36,755 nucleotides of DNA from an uncultured Clostridia bacterium (lineage in GTDB: Bacteria > Bacillota > Clostridia > TANB77 > CAG-508), in assembly GCA_944391825.1 (NCBI GenBank), contig CALXUZ010000007.1, positions 1 to 36,755 of the forward strand, in the 5' to 3' direction. The notes below the pieces were generated by a model. The model searched no databases. It was not told the DNA's origin and saw nothing but the letters and a program-made list of their open reading frames with translations. The translations under genes were made by a program, and so were the position numbers. Shown one piece after another: positions 6,878 to 17,500 of the stretch (its first letter is position 1; every line of letters begins with the position of its first letter).

Positions 6878-8458
6878 ATGCTTACTGCAACTGGTGTAAC
6901 AGTTCGATTTGGAAAAAGAACTTTATTTGAAGATGTAAACATAAAATTTAATAAAGGTTGTTGCTATGGAATTATAGGAGCAAATGGCGCTGGAAAATCT
7001 ACTTTTTTAAAAGTATTGTCTGGGGAAATTGAGCCAAGCAAGGGAGAGGTTTCAAAGGAAAAAAATGAAAGAATTTCAGTTTTAAAACAGGACCACTTTG
7101 CATTTGAAGAATATACGGTTATGGATACTGTAATTATGGGAAATACTGAATTATACCAAATTATGAAGGAAAAAGATGCAATATATGCTAAGCCTGATTT
7201 TTCTGAAGATGATGGTATGAAAGCTGCTAAATTAGAAGAAAGATTTGCAGAGTTAGATGGCTGGAACGCAGAGGCTGATGGAGCAGTATTATTAAATGAC
7301 CTAGGAATTGAACCTGAAAAACATTATAAATTAATGAGTGAGCTAGAGGCAAAGGACAAAGTAAAAGTGCTTTTAGCACAAGCCTTATTTGGAAATCCAG
7401 ATATTTTACTATTGGATGAGCCCACAAACGACTTGGATTTAAAGAGTATTGATTGGTTAGAAGAATTTTTAATTAATTTTGAAAATACTGTAATTGTAGT
7501 ATCACATGATAGATATTTTTTAAATAAAGTATGTACACATATTGCAGATGTGGACTTTGGAAAAATTAAAATATATCCAGGAAACTATGACTTTTGGTAT
7601 GAATCTAGCCAACTTGCATTAAAGCAAATGAAAGAAGCTAATAAAAAGAAAGAAGAAAAAATTAAAGAATTGCAAGAATTTATTGCAAGATTTAGTGCAA
7701 ATGCTTCAAAATCAAAACAAGCGACTTCTAGAAAAAAATCATTAGAAAAAATAGAGTTAGATGAAATAAAACCATCTAACAGAAGATACCCATATATTGA
7801 TTTTAAGCCGGATAGGGAGCCAGGTAAAGAAATTTTACAAGTAAAAAATATATCTAAAACAATTAATGGAGAAAAAATATTGGATAATATATCTTTTACT
7901 GTAAAGCAGGATGATAAAATTGCATTTTTAGCAGATAATGAAAATGCTAAAACAATATTATTTCAAATAATTAGTGGTGAATTACAACCAGATAGTGGAG
8001 AAGTTATTTGGGGTACTACTATTACAAATAGTTATTTTCCAAAGGATAATAATTATTTATTTGAATCTGATTTATCTATCACAGATTGGCTAAGGCAATA
8101 TTCAAAAGACCCAGATGAGACATATGTTAGAAGCTTTTTAGGAAGGATGCTATTTTCAGGTGAAGAAGCACTTAAAAAAGTAAATGTATTATCAGGTGGA
8201 GAAAAGGTAAGATGTGTACTTTCTAAAATGATGCTTTCAGGTGCAAACTTTCTGATTTTTGACGAGCCAACAAACCATTTAGATATGGAATCTATTACAG
8301 CACTAAATGAAGGCATGAAAAAGTTTAAAGGAAATATTTTATTTACTTCACATGACCATCAATTAACACAAACTGTGGCAAATAGAATTATAGATTTAAA
8401 ATCTGATGGTGTAGTAGATAGAGAAGTTACATATAATGAATATTTAGAAATTGATTAA
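6878..8458 (+). CDS. ABC-F family ATPase (YkpA/YbiT-like)
   Basis: A 526-residue soluble protein with two ABC domains and no membrane segments. ABC-F proteins bind the ribosomal E site and adjust translation or protect against antibiotics. Domain 1 has Walker A GANGAGKST (34-42) and Walker B LLLDEPTNDLD. A basic linker with the KSKQATSRKK segment (about 278-288) is typical of the YkpA/YbiT branch. Domain 2 has an intact LSGGEKVRC signature and FDEPTNHLD. Two sites are altered: the domain 1 signature LSGGE reads LEAKD (156-160) with EPTNDLD in place of EPTNHLD, and the domain 2 Walker A reads ADNENAKTI. Such changes occur in this branch, so they may be subfamily traits. GGAGG lies upstream of the ATG. 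Not assignable to a resistance class from sequence alone. Confidence 0.9.
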   Translation: MLTATGVTVRFGKRTLFEDVNIKFNKGCCYGIIGANGAGKSTFLKVLSGEIEPSKGEVSKEKNERISVLKQDHFAFEEYTVMDTVIMGNTELYQIMKEKDAIYAKPDFSEDDGMKAAKLEERFAELDGWNAEADGAVLLNDLGIEPEKHYKLMSELEAKDKVKVLLAQALFGNPDILLLDEPTNDLDLKSIDWLEEFLINFENTVIVVSHDRYFLNKVCTHIADVDFGKIKIYPGNYDFWYESSQLALKQMKEANKKKEEKIKELQEFIARFSANASKSKQATSRKKSLEKIELDEIKPSNRRYPYIDFKPDREPGKEILQVKNISKTINGEKILDNISFTVKQDDKIAFLADNENAKTILFQIISGELQPDSGEVIWGTTITNSYFPKDNNYLFESDLSITDWLRQYSKDPDETYVRSFLGRMLFSGEEALKKVNVLSGGEKVRCVLSKMMLSGANFLIFDEPTNHLDMESITALNEGMKKFKGNILFTSHDHQLTQTVANRIIDLKSDGVVDREVTYNEYLEID

Positions 8459-8508
8459 TTGGGGACGGGTCCCAGTCACCCTAAATAGGGTGACTTAGGG
8501 ACGGTTCT
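8459..8508 (+). repeat. REP-like hairpin element, copy 1
   Basis: A 50-base element begins at the base after the ABC-F stop codon. It contains the palindrome GTCACCCT-AAAT-AGGGTGAC, bracketed by GTCCC and GGGAC, which also pair. It is 47/50 identical to the copy at 20461, which likewise starts directly after a stop codon. Short extragenic palindromes of this design are usually mobilised by RAYT/REP-type transposases; none is encoded in the window. Confidence 0.8.
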
Positions 8509-8538
8509 AAATAAAGTGAAATTATATAATAAAAAAAA

Positions 8539-8575
8539 TCCAACCTATTCTAGTGAACGGGTTGGACTTTTTTAT
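8539..8575. terminator. Bidirectional terminator
   Basis: TCCAACC (8539-8545) pairs with GGTTGGA (8560-8566). An A run precedes and a T run follows, so it works for both the ABC-F gene and the convergent HD-GYP gene, whose stop codon overlaps its edge. Confidence 0.8.
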
Positions 8576-9627
8576 GCTTTAAATTGTTCTTGAATTTCTT
8601 TAATCTCATCATAATGGTTATCTAAAATATCTAAAAATACTTTAGCTATTTCTGGGTCAAACTGAGTACCAGAACATCTTTCTATTTCAGCCCTTACGGT
8701 TTCTAAAGGCATTGCATCACGATATGTTCTTTTTGAAGTCATTGCGTCAAAGGTATCTGCAATTGCTGCAATTCTAGCCATATATGGAATATCTTCACCT
8801 TTTAGTTGACTAGGGTATCCTTTACCATCATATCTTTCGTGATGATGTTTTACAATTGGTATAATATCTTGAAAAATGGTAGCATTACACAAAATGTGTG
8901 CACCAATTGATGGGTGATTTTTAATTTCAGAATATTCATCATCAGTTAGCTTGGATTCTTTAAGCAAAATGCTATCAGGAATACCAATTTTTCCAATGTC
9001 ATGGAATAAGCCACCAACTTCTAAAGTTCTTAAGTCTTCATCAGAAAGGTTTAAGTATTTTCCAATTAATACAGAATAAGCTGAAACTCTATCTGAATGA
9101 CCTCTTGTATATGGGTCTTTGGCTTCTACAGTGTAACGCAAAGTTTGCACCATATCTAAATAGGCTCTTTCTAATTTTTCATATGTGTCAGATAATTCGG
9201 TATTAATTCTTTTTATTTCATTCATTTGCTCAATAGATTTAATACCGGACTCAATCAATAATAGTAATTGGTCAAATTTATCACTTTTTTCGCAATAACC
9301 CTGAATATCAAGTTTGCGAATTGTTTCAAGTGGTGGAGCTAGATCCTTATGTCCAGTTAATAATAAAATGTATAATTCTTTATTGAATTTACGTATTTCT
9401 TCAACCACTTTGTCTCCATGAATTGGTGTCATAATAAAGTCCAATATCATTAAATCAAAGTGTTCATTTCTAACTAATTCTATAGCTTCGAGAGGGTCTG
9501 TTACACCAACTAAATCATATCCAGAACGCCTAAGAAATACTGATAAAGAATCAACAATTCCTTCTTCATCATCAACAGCAATAATTTTATATCCTGATTT
9601 TGTAGATTCTTGCATATTTTTTCTCAT
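8572..9627 (-). CDS. Response regulator with HD-GYP cyclic-di-GMP phosphodiesterase output
   Basis: Residues about 13-130 form a receiver domain with the acidic pocket D19-D20, phosphoacceptor D63 (ILDFIM), T91 and K114. After a short helix (about 131-160) comes an HD-GYP domain (about 160-345) with HSDR (177), the HD pair 209-210 in GLFHDIGKIGIP, and HHHERYDGKGYP (261-272), so all metal and GYP residues are present. The family degrades cyclic di-GMP to pGpG/GMP. The start ATG has GAGGTGA five bases upstream. It lies 122 bases after the histidine kinase gene on the same strand, with a hairpin and its own promoter between, so it is probably the kinase's partner but not strictly co-transcribed. 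Confidence 0.92.
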   Translation of the reverse strand: MRKNMQESTKSGYKIIAVDDEEGIVDSLSVFLRRSGYDLVGVTDPLEAIELVRNEHFDLMILDFIMTPIHGDKVVEEIRKFNKELYILLLTGHKDLAPPLETIRKLDIQGYCEKSDKFDQLLLLIESGIKSIEQMNEIKRINTELSDTYEKLERAYLDMVQTLRYTVEAKDPYTRGHSDRVSAYSVLIGKYLNLSDEDLRTLEVGGLFHDIGKIGIPDSILLKESKLTDDEYSEIKNHPSIGAHILCNATIFQDIIPIVKHHHERYDGKGYPSQLKGEDIPYMARIAAIADTFDAMTSKRTYRDAMPLETVRAEIERCSGTQFDPEIAKVFLDILDNHYDEIKEIQEQFKA

Positions 9628-9648
9628 ACAATCACCTCAGCTATGCGT

Positions 9649-9676
9649 ATTATATCATAATTTGTCATATTGTACA
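9649..9676 (-). promoter_or_regulatory. Promoter of the HD-GYP regulator gene
   Basis: On the minus strand TGTACA (9671-9676) and TATAAT (9649-9654) are 16 bases apart, just upstream of the ribosome site. Confidence 0.5.
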
Positions 9677-9707
9677 GCCTTTTTTTGAAAAAAGTATAAA
9701 AAGTAGA

Positions 9708-9734
9708 CATAATTAACCATATAAGTTAATTATG
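9708..9734 (-). terminator. Probable terminator after the histidine kinase gene
   Basis: A perfect 10-bp AT-rich stem (9708-9717 with 9725-9734) around a seven-base loop, followed on the minus strand by a T-rich stretch. The stem has little GC, so termination may be partial. Confidence 0.5.
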
Positions 9735-9749
9735 CCTTTAAAAGTAAAT

Positions 9750-11552
9750 TTACATTGGTAATATAATATGAAAGATTGTTCCTTTTCCTTTTTCTGTTTC
9801 AAAAGTAATATTTCCGTTAAAATGTGCACGAATAGTTGAATATGACATAAATAATCCAAGCCCGGTACCATTTTTACCTTTTGTTGTTATCATTTCTTTA
9901 AATAGCTTGTCCTGCACTTCTTCTGGAAGACCTTTTCCAAAATCTTGAACAGAAATAATAATATTTTTTCCAGATTGCTCTAAAATTAAGTTTATATCTT
10001 TATTTGGTTCTCCTTTATATACTTGTATTGCATTTGAAATCATATTATTAATAACTTGTACTAAGCTATTGATATTACCTTTTAAAACTGTATTAGGTTC
10101 TGTTTTCATTTGTATATTTAATGTAATTAATGCATTTTTTAGCTCATGCCTCATTAAAATATTTACACGTTTTACTAATTCATCCAAAGTAAACGAAACA
10201 GCTTGTTCTTCTGACATAGTAACAGCTTGTCCTTTTACTGCAGTAATTACATCAGACATATATTCTGTATAGGACCTAATTTTTTCAATCCAATCCTTCA
10301 TATCCTTAGCAATTGCGTGGTGATCATCAACAGTTACTTCAGGGTCTCCAACTGAAAGTTCGTATTCTTTAATTAAATCATTTAATCCCTCTGCTGCACC
10401 AGAAATTGACATTATTGGAGTTTTTAAGTTGTGTGCAATTCCACCAATTAATTGACCAAGTGAAGCTAGACGCTCTCTTTCCATCAACATATTTTGATTA
10501 TTTTGAATTGTTTTCATATCGTTCATATGCTGAGTAACGTCTTTTAGCAATATTAAAGTACCCAAAAATGCATTTTTAGAAAATATTCCGCTAGCTTCAA
10601 CATTAAAATATTTATCTTTTATTTGCATTTCTCGTTTTACTACAATAGTATTTTCAGTTGTTTTACACTGCTCTAAAACAGATTTAAGAAAATTTACATC
10701 GATATTTTCTAAATCTTGATAACTAACAAATTTAAGAAAGTCTACATTTCTAACATTTTCGTCTTTCAAATCAAAAGTTTTCAAAAATGTATTATTAAAA
10801 TCTGTTATAATATCGTCTTCATTTATAACTAAAAAGCTATCAGACATCCTATCAACTACTCTTTGCATTGCAATTGGCGTGGCGCTTAAAAATTTGAATT
10901 TAAAAATTGCGATAGCAAAGCAAAAGATACTAACAGCAAAACAGATAGGTGTTACATAAATAGTCATAGGTACTATACCTAATGCTCCTAATATATTTAT
11001 GAAAATCGGAACTATGGAGCCTATTAAAATAAGTATGGACTGGCTGGAAAAAAAGCCAGCATTTTTAATAGGAAATCTTAGTAATAATACTATATCTACA
11101 ACTAATAAAGCGTAAGTATAAATTTCATAAACATAGAAGAAACTTCCAAAAGTAGTTTCGTTTATGTAAATTGAATAATTTTGATAAAACAAATGGTGAA
11201 AATCGTTTGTCCATAGTACTAATAATGAAAGTATAGGAACTATGAAAAGTAGAACATGCCATTTTTCAAATTTAACTTTGGTTTTTAAAAATACATTTGC
11301 AGTATAAAAAAGTGAAATTGGCAAAAAACAGCTTCCTATATATGAAAAATAATCAAAATATATAGGGGCAATATTTAATCTTTTACTAAGAATACTTCCT
11401 AAAAATACAGAAAAGCATAAAATAAATAAAAGTACTATATTAGCTAAAAAGAAACTTCTTAATTGACTTTTAGCTATTTTTCTTATTATGTATATAAATA
11501 ACATACTAATTAAAAATAGTACTATCAATAATATTACTGAATAAATGCTCAT
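9750..11552 (-). CDS. Seven-TM sensor histidine kinase with PAS domain
   Basis: About 600 residues. The N-terminal 220 residues contain seven hydrophobic helices, matching the 7TM N-terminal region of histidine kinases (His_kinase_7TM type). A PAS-like domain follows (about 225-340). The kinase core has the H box ERLASLGQLIGGIAHNLKTP with His374, then a HATPase domain with the N box NNMISNAI (about 502-509), G1 box DFGKGLP and G2 box GTGLGLFMS. TTG 11564 is in frame but lies in the ribosome site; ATG 11552, three bases after GGAGGAG, is the likely start. It begins 21 bases after the NRPS stop, so the two genes are probably co-transcribed. The signal is unknown; a seven-helix sensor suits a small hydrophobic ligand, possibly the NRPS product, but that is inference. 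Confidence 0.92.
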   Translation of the reverse strand: MSIYSVILLIVLFLISMLFIYIIRKIAKSQLRSFFLANIVLLFILCFSVFLGSILSKRLNIAPIYFDYFSYIGSCFLPISLFYTANVFLKTKVKFEKWHVLLFIVPILSLLVLWTNDFHHLFYQNYSIYINETTFGSFFYVYEIYTYALLVVDIVLLLRFPIKNAGFFSSQSILILIGSIVPIFINILGALGIVPMTIYVTPICFAVSIFCFAIAIFKFKFLSATPIAMQRVVDRMSDSFLVINEDDIITDFNNTFLKTFDLKDENVRNVDFLKFVSYQDLENIDVNFLKSVLEQCKTTENTIVVKREMQIKDKYFNVEASGIFSKNAFLGTLILLKDVTQHMNDMKTIQNNQNMLMERERLASLGQLIGGIAHNLKTPIMSISGAAEGLNDLIKEYELSVGDPEVTVDDHHAIAKDMKDWIEKIRSYTEYMSDVITAVKGQAVTMSEEQAVSFTLDELVKRVNILMRHELKNALITLNIQMKTEPNTVLKGNINSLVQVINNMISNAIQVYKGEPNKDINLILEQSGKNIIISVQDFGKGLPEEVQDKLFKEMITTKGKNGTGLGLFMSYSTIRAHFNGNITFETEKGKGTIFHIILPM

Positions 11553-11573
11553 AATCTCCTCCAATTAATTAAT

Positions 11574-14500
11574 TTATATATTAAAATATCCAATATCAGT
11601 TAAATATTTAAAATAGTTTCTTATATAGTTTATATCTATATAAGGCCACTCAAATCCAGTTTTAAAAAGAAATTCTTTTGTAAAATCAGATTTTATATTA
11701 ACTTCTGATTTATAAGATAATTTTTTATCAGCTGTTAAGTCATTAACAATTCCTTCTATATATTGCCTCTTAGAAGGCTCATTTAAGATTGATTGTATTG
11801 TATTTGCAAATTCATTATCTGATACAAGTTTAGTGTGAATACCTATTTCATTTAACATTGCAAATAACCTATCAAGATATACATGCTTTTCATTTAATAA
11901 ATGGAAAACAGTGTAATCTTTATTAAAATGACCTGCAATTTTTATAATAGCTTCTCCACAAAAATCAATAGGCGTAAATTCACAATATAAATTTAGTAAG
12001 CTTTTTGGGAAAATTCCTATTTGTAAAAATGATTTTAATCTATTTACAAATGCATTTTCAAAGTGATTTTGTTGGAATTTTCCTTCTGAAAATCTACTTG
12101 TTAAATTTCCCATTCTTAATATAGATGCTGAAAGTCCATCTTTAATAGCATCAAAAACAACTTTTTCTGCTTCAAATTTACTTTTTACATATAAATTATC
12201 AAGATTTTGTCCAATGTAGAAGTTAGTCTCATCATAATTCATTTCATGCTCAAAATTATTTTTAATATTAGAGCCTTCAGCTAAGTTATTTCCAGATACA
12301 CTTATGGTTGATATGTGTAATAATTTAGCATTAAATTTTTTTGCAAATGTAACTATATTTTTAGTTCCGTTAACATTAATTTTTTCGAATTCATCATACA
12401 TACCATAATGTTTTACCAATGCAGCACTATGTATAACTGTATCTATAGTATTTCCAAGTTTTTTGTAATCTTCTTTTGATAATCCCAAATTATCAAGTGT
12501 TATATCTCCTTCTATAAGTATAATTCTATCATCAACAAGCATATCATATTTGTTTTCAAAATAAAAGTGTAAAACATTAAATAATCTTTCTCTGGCAGTC
12601 ATATTATTTTTATTTCTAATTAAACAATAAATTTTTCCTTTTTCATTTTTTATAAAACTATCTAATATATGAGCTCCTAGAAAACCTGTAAATCCTGTAA
12701 GTAAAACATTTCCAACCGCTGTTTTGAAACAAACCAATTCTTTTTCTAATGTATTGTTTGCAAGCAAAGAATTATATGTATCATAAGAGTGGTCATAATT
12801 TTCACTTTGAGTATTTGGAATAGCATTTAAATTTTTTACTAAATTTTCTACAGTAGAATATTTAAATATATCAGAATATGAAATATTTAAATTATTGCTA
12901 ATAGCTTCTACTTGAAGTTTCATTGCTGTTAAAGAATCGCCACCAACTTCAAAAAAGCTATCATCTACACCTATATTATCATTGTTTAGTATTTTTTTAA
13001 ATAATGATAATAATAGTTTTTCTGATTCTGAAGAAGGCTCTTTAATCTTCCTGTTATCATCAGATAACTTTTTAAAATTAACTGGAAGTGCGTTTTTATC
13101 TACTTTACCATTTGCGTTGATTGGAAATTTATCTAATTGCATAAAATAAGTTGGTATCATATATATAGGTAAAAAGTTTTTTAAATAATTTTTTAAATTT
13201 GCAATTGAAATAGTATGATTTGCTACAAAATAAGTACAAATAACTTTTTCACCATTTATCTGATTAACTGTGGTAAAGCTTTCTTTAATACCGTCAAACT
13301 TAGAAATACATAAGTTGATTTCACCCAATTCAACGCGGAAACCTCTTATTTTAACTTGATTATCAATTCTGCCAATAAAATCAATAGTGCCATCTTCACG
13401 CCAACTAACTAAATCTCCAGTTTTATAGATTATTCCGCTTCCAAAAGGATTACTTATAAATTTTTTAGAGGTTAAATCTGGATTATTAAAGTAACCTTTT
13501 CCAACGCCGTCTCCTCCAACCCACAATTCACCAGGGACACCAATTGGTTGTAATTGCTCATTAGATGAAGCTACATATGCTGTAGAATTAGAAATTGGTT
13601 TACCTATAGGAATTGCATCTTTATAAGATTTATCAATAGTGAAACAGCAAGAAAATGTTGTATTTTCTGTAGGTCCATAGCCATTAATAATAGTCAAATT
13701 AGGGTTGGCGCTTTTTACCATATTAATATGTCTAGGAGATAGAACATCCCCTCCTGTTAGTAATACGCGAACAGTTCTAAACATGTGTGGATTATCTTCG
13801 CAAAGTTGATTAAATAATGGTGCAGTGAGCCACAAAATACTAATCTTATTTTTTATTAAATAATCTTGCAATAAAGAAGCATCTAGTAATTCCTCTTTTT
13901 TTATAATATATAATTCAAAGCCATTTAATAAACTTGCCCAAATTTCAAAAGTACAAGCATCAAAAACAATAGAACCAGTCTGAAGAATACGTTCTTTTTT
14001 ATTAAATTTTATAAAATTATTATTTTTAACTAATCTAACAATATTCTGATGAGTAATCATAACGCCTTTTGGTGAACCAGTAGAACCAGATGTATACATC
14101 ATATAAGCTAAATTATCTACTTCATAATTAATATTTAAATTTGTGCAGTCATAAGAAGCAATTTGATTACTTTCTAAATCTATACATAAAGGCTGAGCTG
14201 TGCTATTCGATTTATGAATAAGAGCATCATTAGTTATTAATACTTTAGATTTTGTATCTCTTATTATGTAATCAATTCTCTCATTTGGATAACCAATATC
14301 AATAGGCACATATGTTGCACCAATTTTTAGTATTCCCAATATGGAAACAATCATTTCTAAAGATTTATCTAATAAAATACATATAAAATCTCCAGTTGAA
14401 ACATCATTTGCAATTAAGAACCTTGCTAATTGATTAGCCTTTTCATTTAATTGCTTATAGGTTAATTGCTGGTCTTCAAAAACAACAGCAATAGCATTTG

Positions 14501-17500
14501 GCGTTTTTTCAACTTGTTCCTCAAACAACTCAATTATTGTCTTATTCTTTGGATAATCTATTTTTGTGTTATTAAAGTTATATAAAATTTCATTTCTTTC
14601 TTCAGTTGATAACATATCAATATCTGATAATTTAATAGAAATATTTTCCAAAATAGTATTTAATATATTTGTATAATGCAAAGCAAATCTTTTAATATAA
14701 CTTTGGCTAAATAACTTAGCACAATATTCAAATCTTAAATGATATTGATTATTTATTGGTACTATTTCAAGCGACAAATCAAATTTAGATACATTGTTAT
14801 CAGGTATAAAATATTCAGATTTTACATTATTAAATTTAATTTCTGGATAACCATCATTTTGATAAATAAACATTGTGTCAAATAATGGATTTCTAGTAGT
14901 ATCTCTTTTAATTGCTAAATCTTTTACAAGCATATCAAAAGGATAACATTGGTTATTAAAACTTTTTAAGCAATTTTCCTTTATAATATTGCAAAATTCG
15001 CTAAATGTTAAATTATAATCTATTTTATTTCTTAAAGCTAGTGTATTTACAAACATGCCTATTACACCAGAAACTTCTGGTAATTGTCTTCCAACAACAG
15101 GTGTACCAACTACAATATCGTTTTGAGAAGTATATTTTGAAAGCAAAACATAATATGCAGAAAGCATTAACATATATGGTGTAACTCCTAATGTTTTAGA
15201 TGTCTGTTTTATTTTTTTAACGGTTTCTTCTGGCAAATTTTCATGAAAATTAGAACCCTCAAAACTTTGCACAGAAGGCCTTGGATATGTTGTTGGTAAA
15301 TTTAACAAAGGTATTTCATCTTTGAACTGATTTACCCAAAAATTTTTTATATTTTTAAATTCTTCTTCTTCAAATTGTTCTTTTTCCCATAATGTAAAGT
15401 CAGTATAATCTATTTGCTTTTCTGGTAAAGTAAGTCCATTATATAAATCGCAAAGCTCTTGTAATAAAAGATTTAAAGAAGTACCATCACTTATAATATG
15501 ATGCATGTCTAATAAAAGTAGCATTTTACCATTATCTAATTTTAATAATTTAACTCTAAACAAAGGTGCTTTTGATAAATCAAAAGGTTTCACAAATTTT
15601 GTATATATATCATTTAAATTAGTATTATTAGTTTCTTCTAATTTTAAGCTAAAATTAATTTTATCGTCAATAACTTGTACAATTTCATCATTTTTAAATT
15701 CAAAATGTGTACGTAAAGCTTCATGCCTTGAAATTAATAAATTAAAGCAATGCTCTAGTTTATTTATGTCCAATATCTTATCAAGCACAACTCCACCAGC
15801 AATATTATAAAGTGTTGTAAAATTAGAATCTTGACTGCAAGAATAATAAATCCTTTTTTGAGGAGATGATAGTGGATAACTATTTAATTTTGGGGCTTTT
15901 TTGATATTATTATTATTAGATGCAGATACTGAATCTAGATATTTAGCAAGTGCACAAATTGTAGGATTATCAAAAAGCCTATTAATGCTTATATTAATCT
16001 TAAATTCTTGATTAATTAAGGCAATTAATTTTATTGCTAATAGAGAATCACCACCAAAAGCGAAAAAGTCCGATTTTGTACTTATTTTATCTAACTCTAA
16101 AACATCAAGCCATAATTTTAATAATTTTTCTTCGGTATGAGTTTTTGGAGCGCAAAAATCAATATCATCATCAAATTGAATTTCTGGAAGGGCTTTTTTA
16201 TCCACTTTTCCGTTTATATTTATTGGCAATTTATCTAATTTTACTAATTTATAAGGCATTAAATATTTTGCTAATCTCCTAGACAAAAATTCACGTAAAT
16301 CTTCAGGTGTAACTTGGATGTTGGCAGTATAATAACTAATAATATATTTTTTTGAGTGATATTCTTTAATAATAGTGCAACTAGAAGTAATACCATTATA
16401 TTGTAAAATATTTTTAGTAATTTCATCAGGCTCAATTCTAAAACCATTTATTTTAACTTGATTATCATTACGCCCAATAAAATTTATAATATTATTTCTA
16501 TCAATAAATCCTATATCACCCGTTAAATACATTTTTTTAGCAGGTTCAAATAAGTCGGGTATAAATTTTTCGCTAGTTAATTTATCATTGTTAATATAGC
16601 CATTTCCAACGCAGTCACCACTAATTGCTATTTGACCATGTACATTAACAGGACACAAATTATTATTTGAGTCTAAAATATAGACATGTGTATTACTAAT
16701 TGGCTTACCTATAGGAGCTACAGAAGATGATATATCTTTAGGTACCAAATATGTTGTTGCAACATGAGTTTCTGCAGGACCATAATGGTTATGAAGTTCT
16801 ATATTATTTTTCATTAATTTTCTAATTCCTTCAGTAATTAATAGAGCTTCCCCAGCTGTTATTATATATTTTAGGGTTTTAGATAGTAGACATATATTTT
16901 TATCATTTTCTGCTAATAACCTCAAATATGCTGGAGGAATAAATAAAGTAGTAATATTGTGTTCAGCAATATATTCTGTCATTAAATCCATGTTTTTTCT
17001 TTTTGACTCATCAATTAATACCAATGTACATCCAGATAAGAAAGCAGAAAAAATTTCCTGATAACTAACATCGAAACTCATTGTGGCAAATTGAAGAATT
17101 TTATTCCCTTGCTCTAAAAAGCTATAAGTATTTTTTTCAAAATAAATAAGGTTAGCCATGTTTTTGTGTGATAAACCAAGGCCTTTAGGAGTACCAGTAG
17201 AACCAGAAGTAAATATAATGTAAAGATTATCTAAAGGACTCATAGTCTTATTTTCAAAATTTTTATTTAAATTTGAATATTTATTATAAGCAATATTTAT
17301 TATTGGGATATCTATATTTGGAGTATCAGTAGAACTGCTTAAAACAATATCTAACTGAGCTGTTTTAAGCATGTGATTTATTCTTTCTCCGGGGTATAAA
17401 GAATCAATAGGAACAAATGTTGAACCTAATTTTAGTATAGATAAAATACCAATAAGAGTGTCAATAGTCCTATTGGTGAATATACCAATATTTTTTTTGT

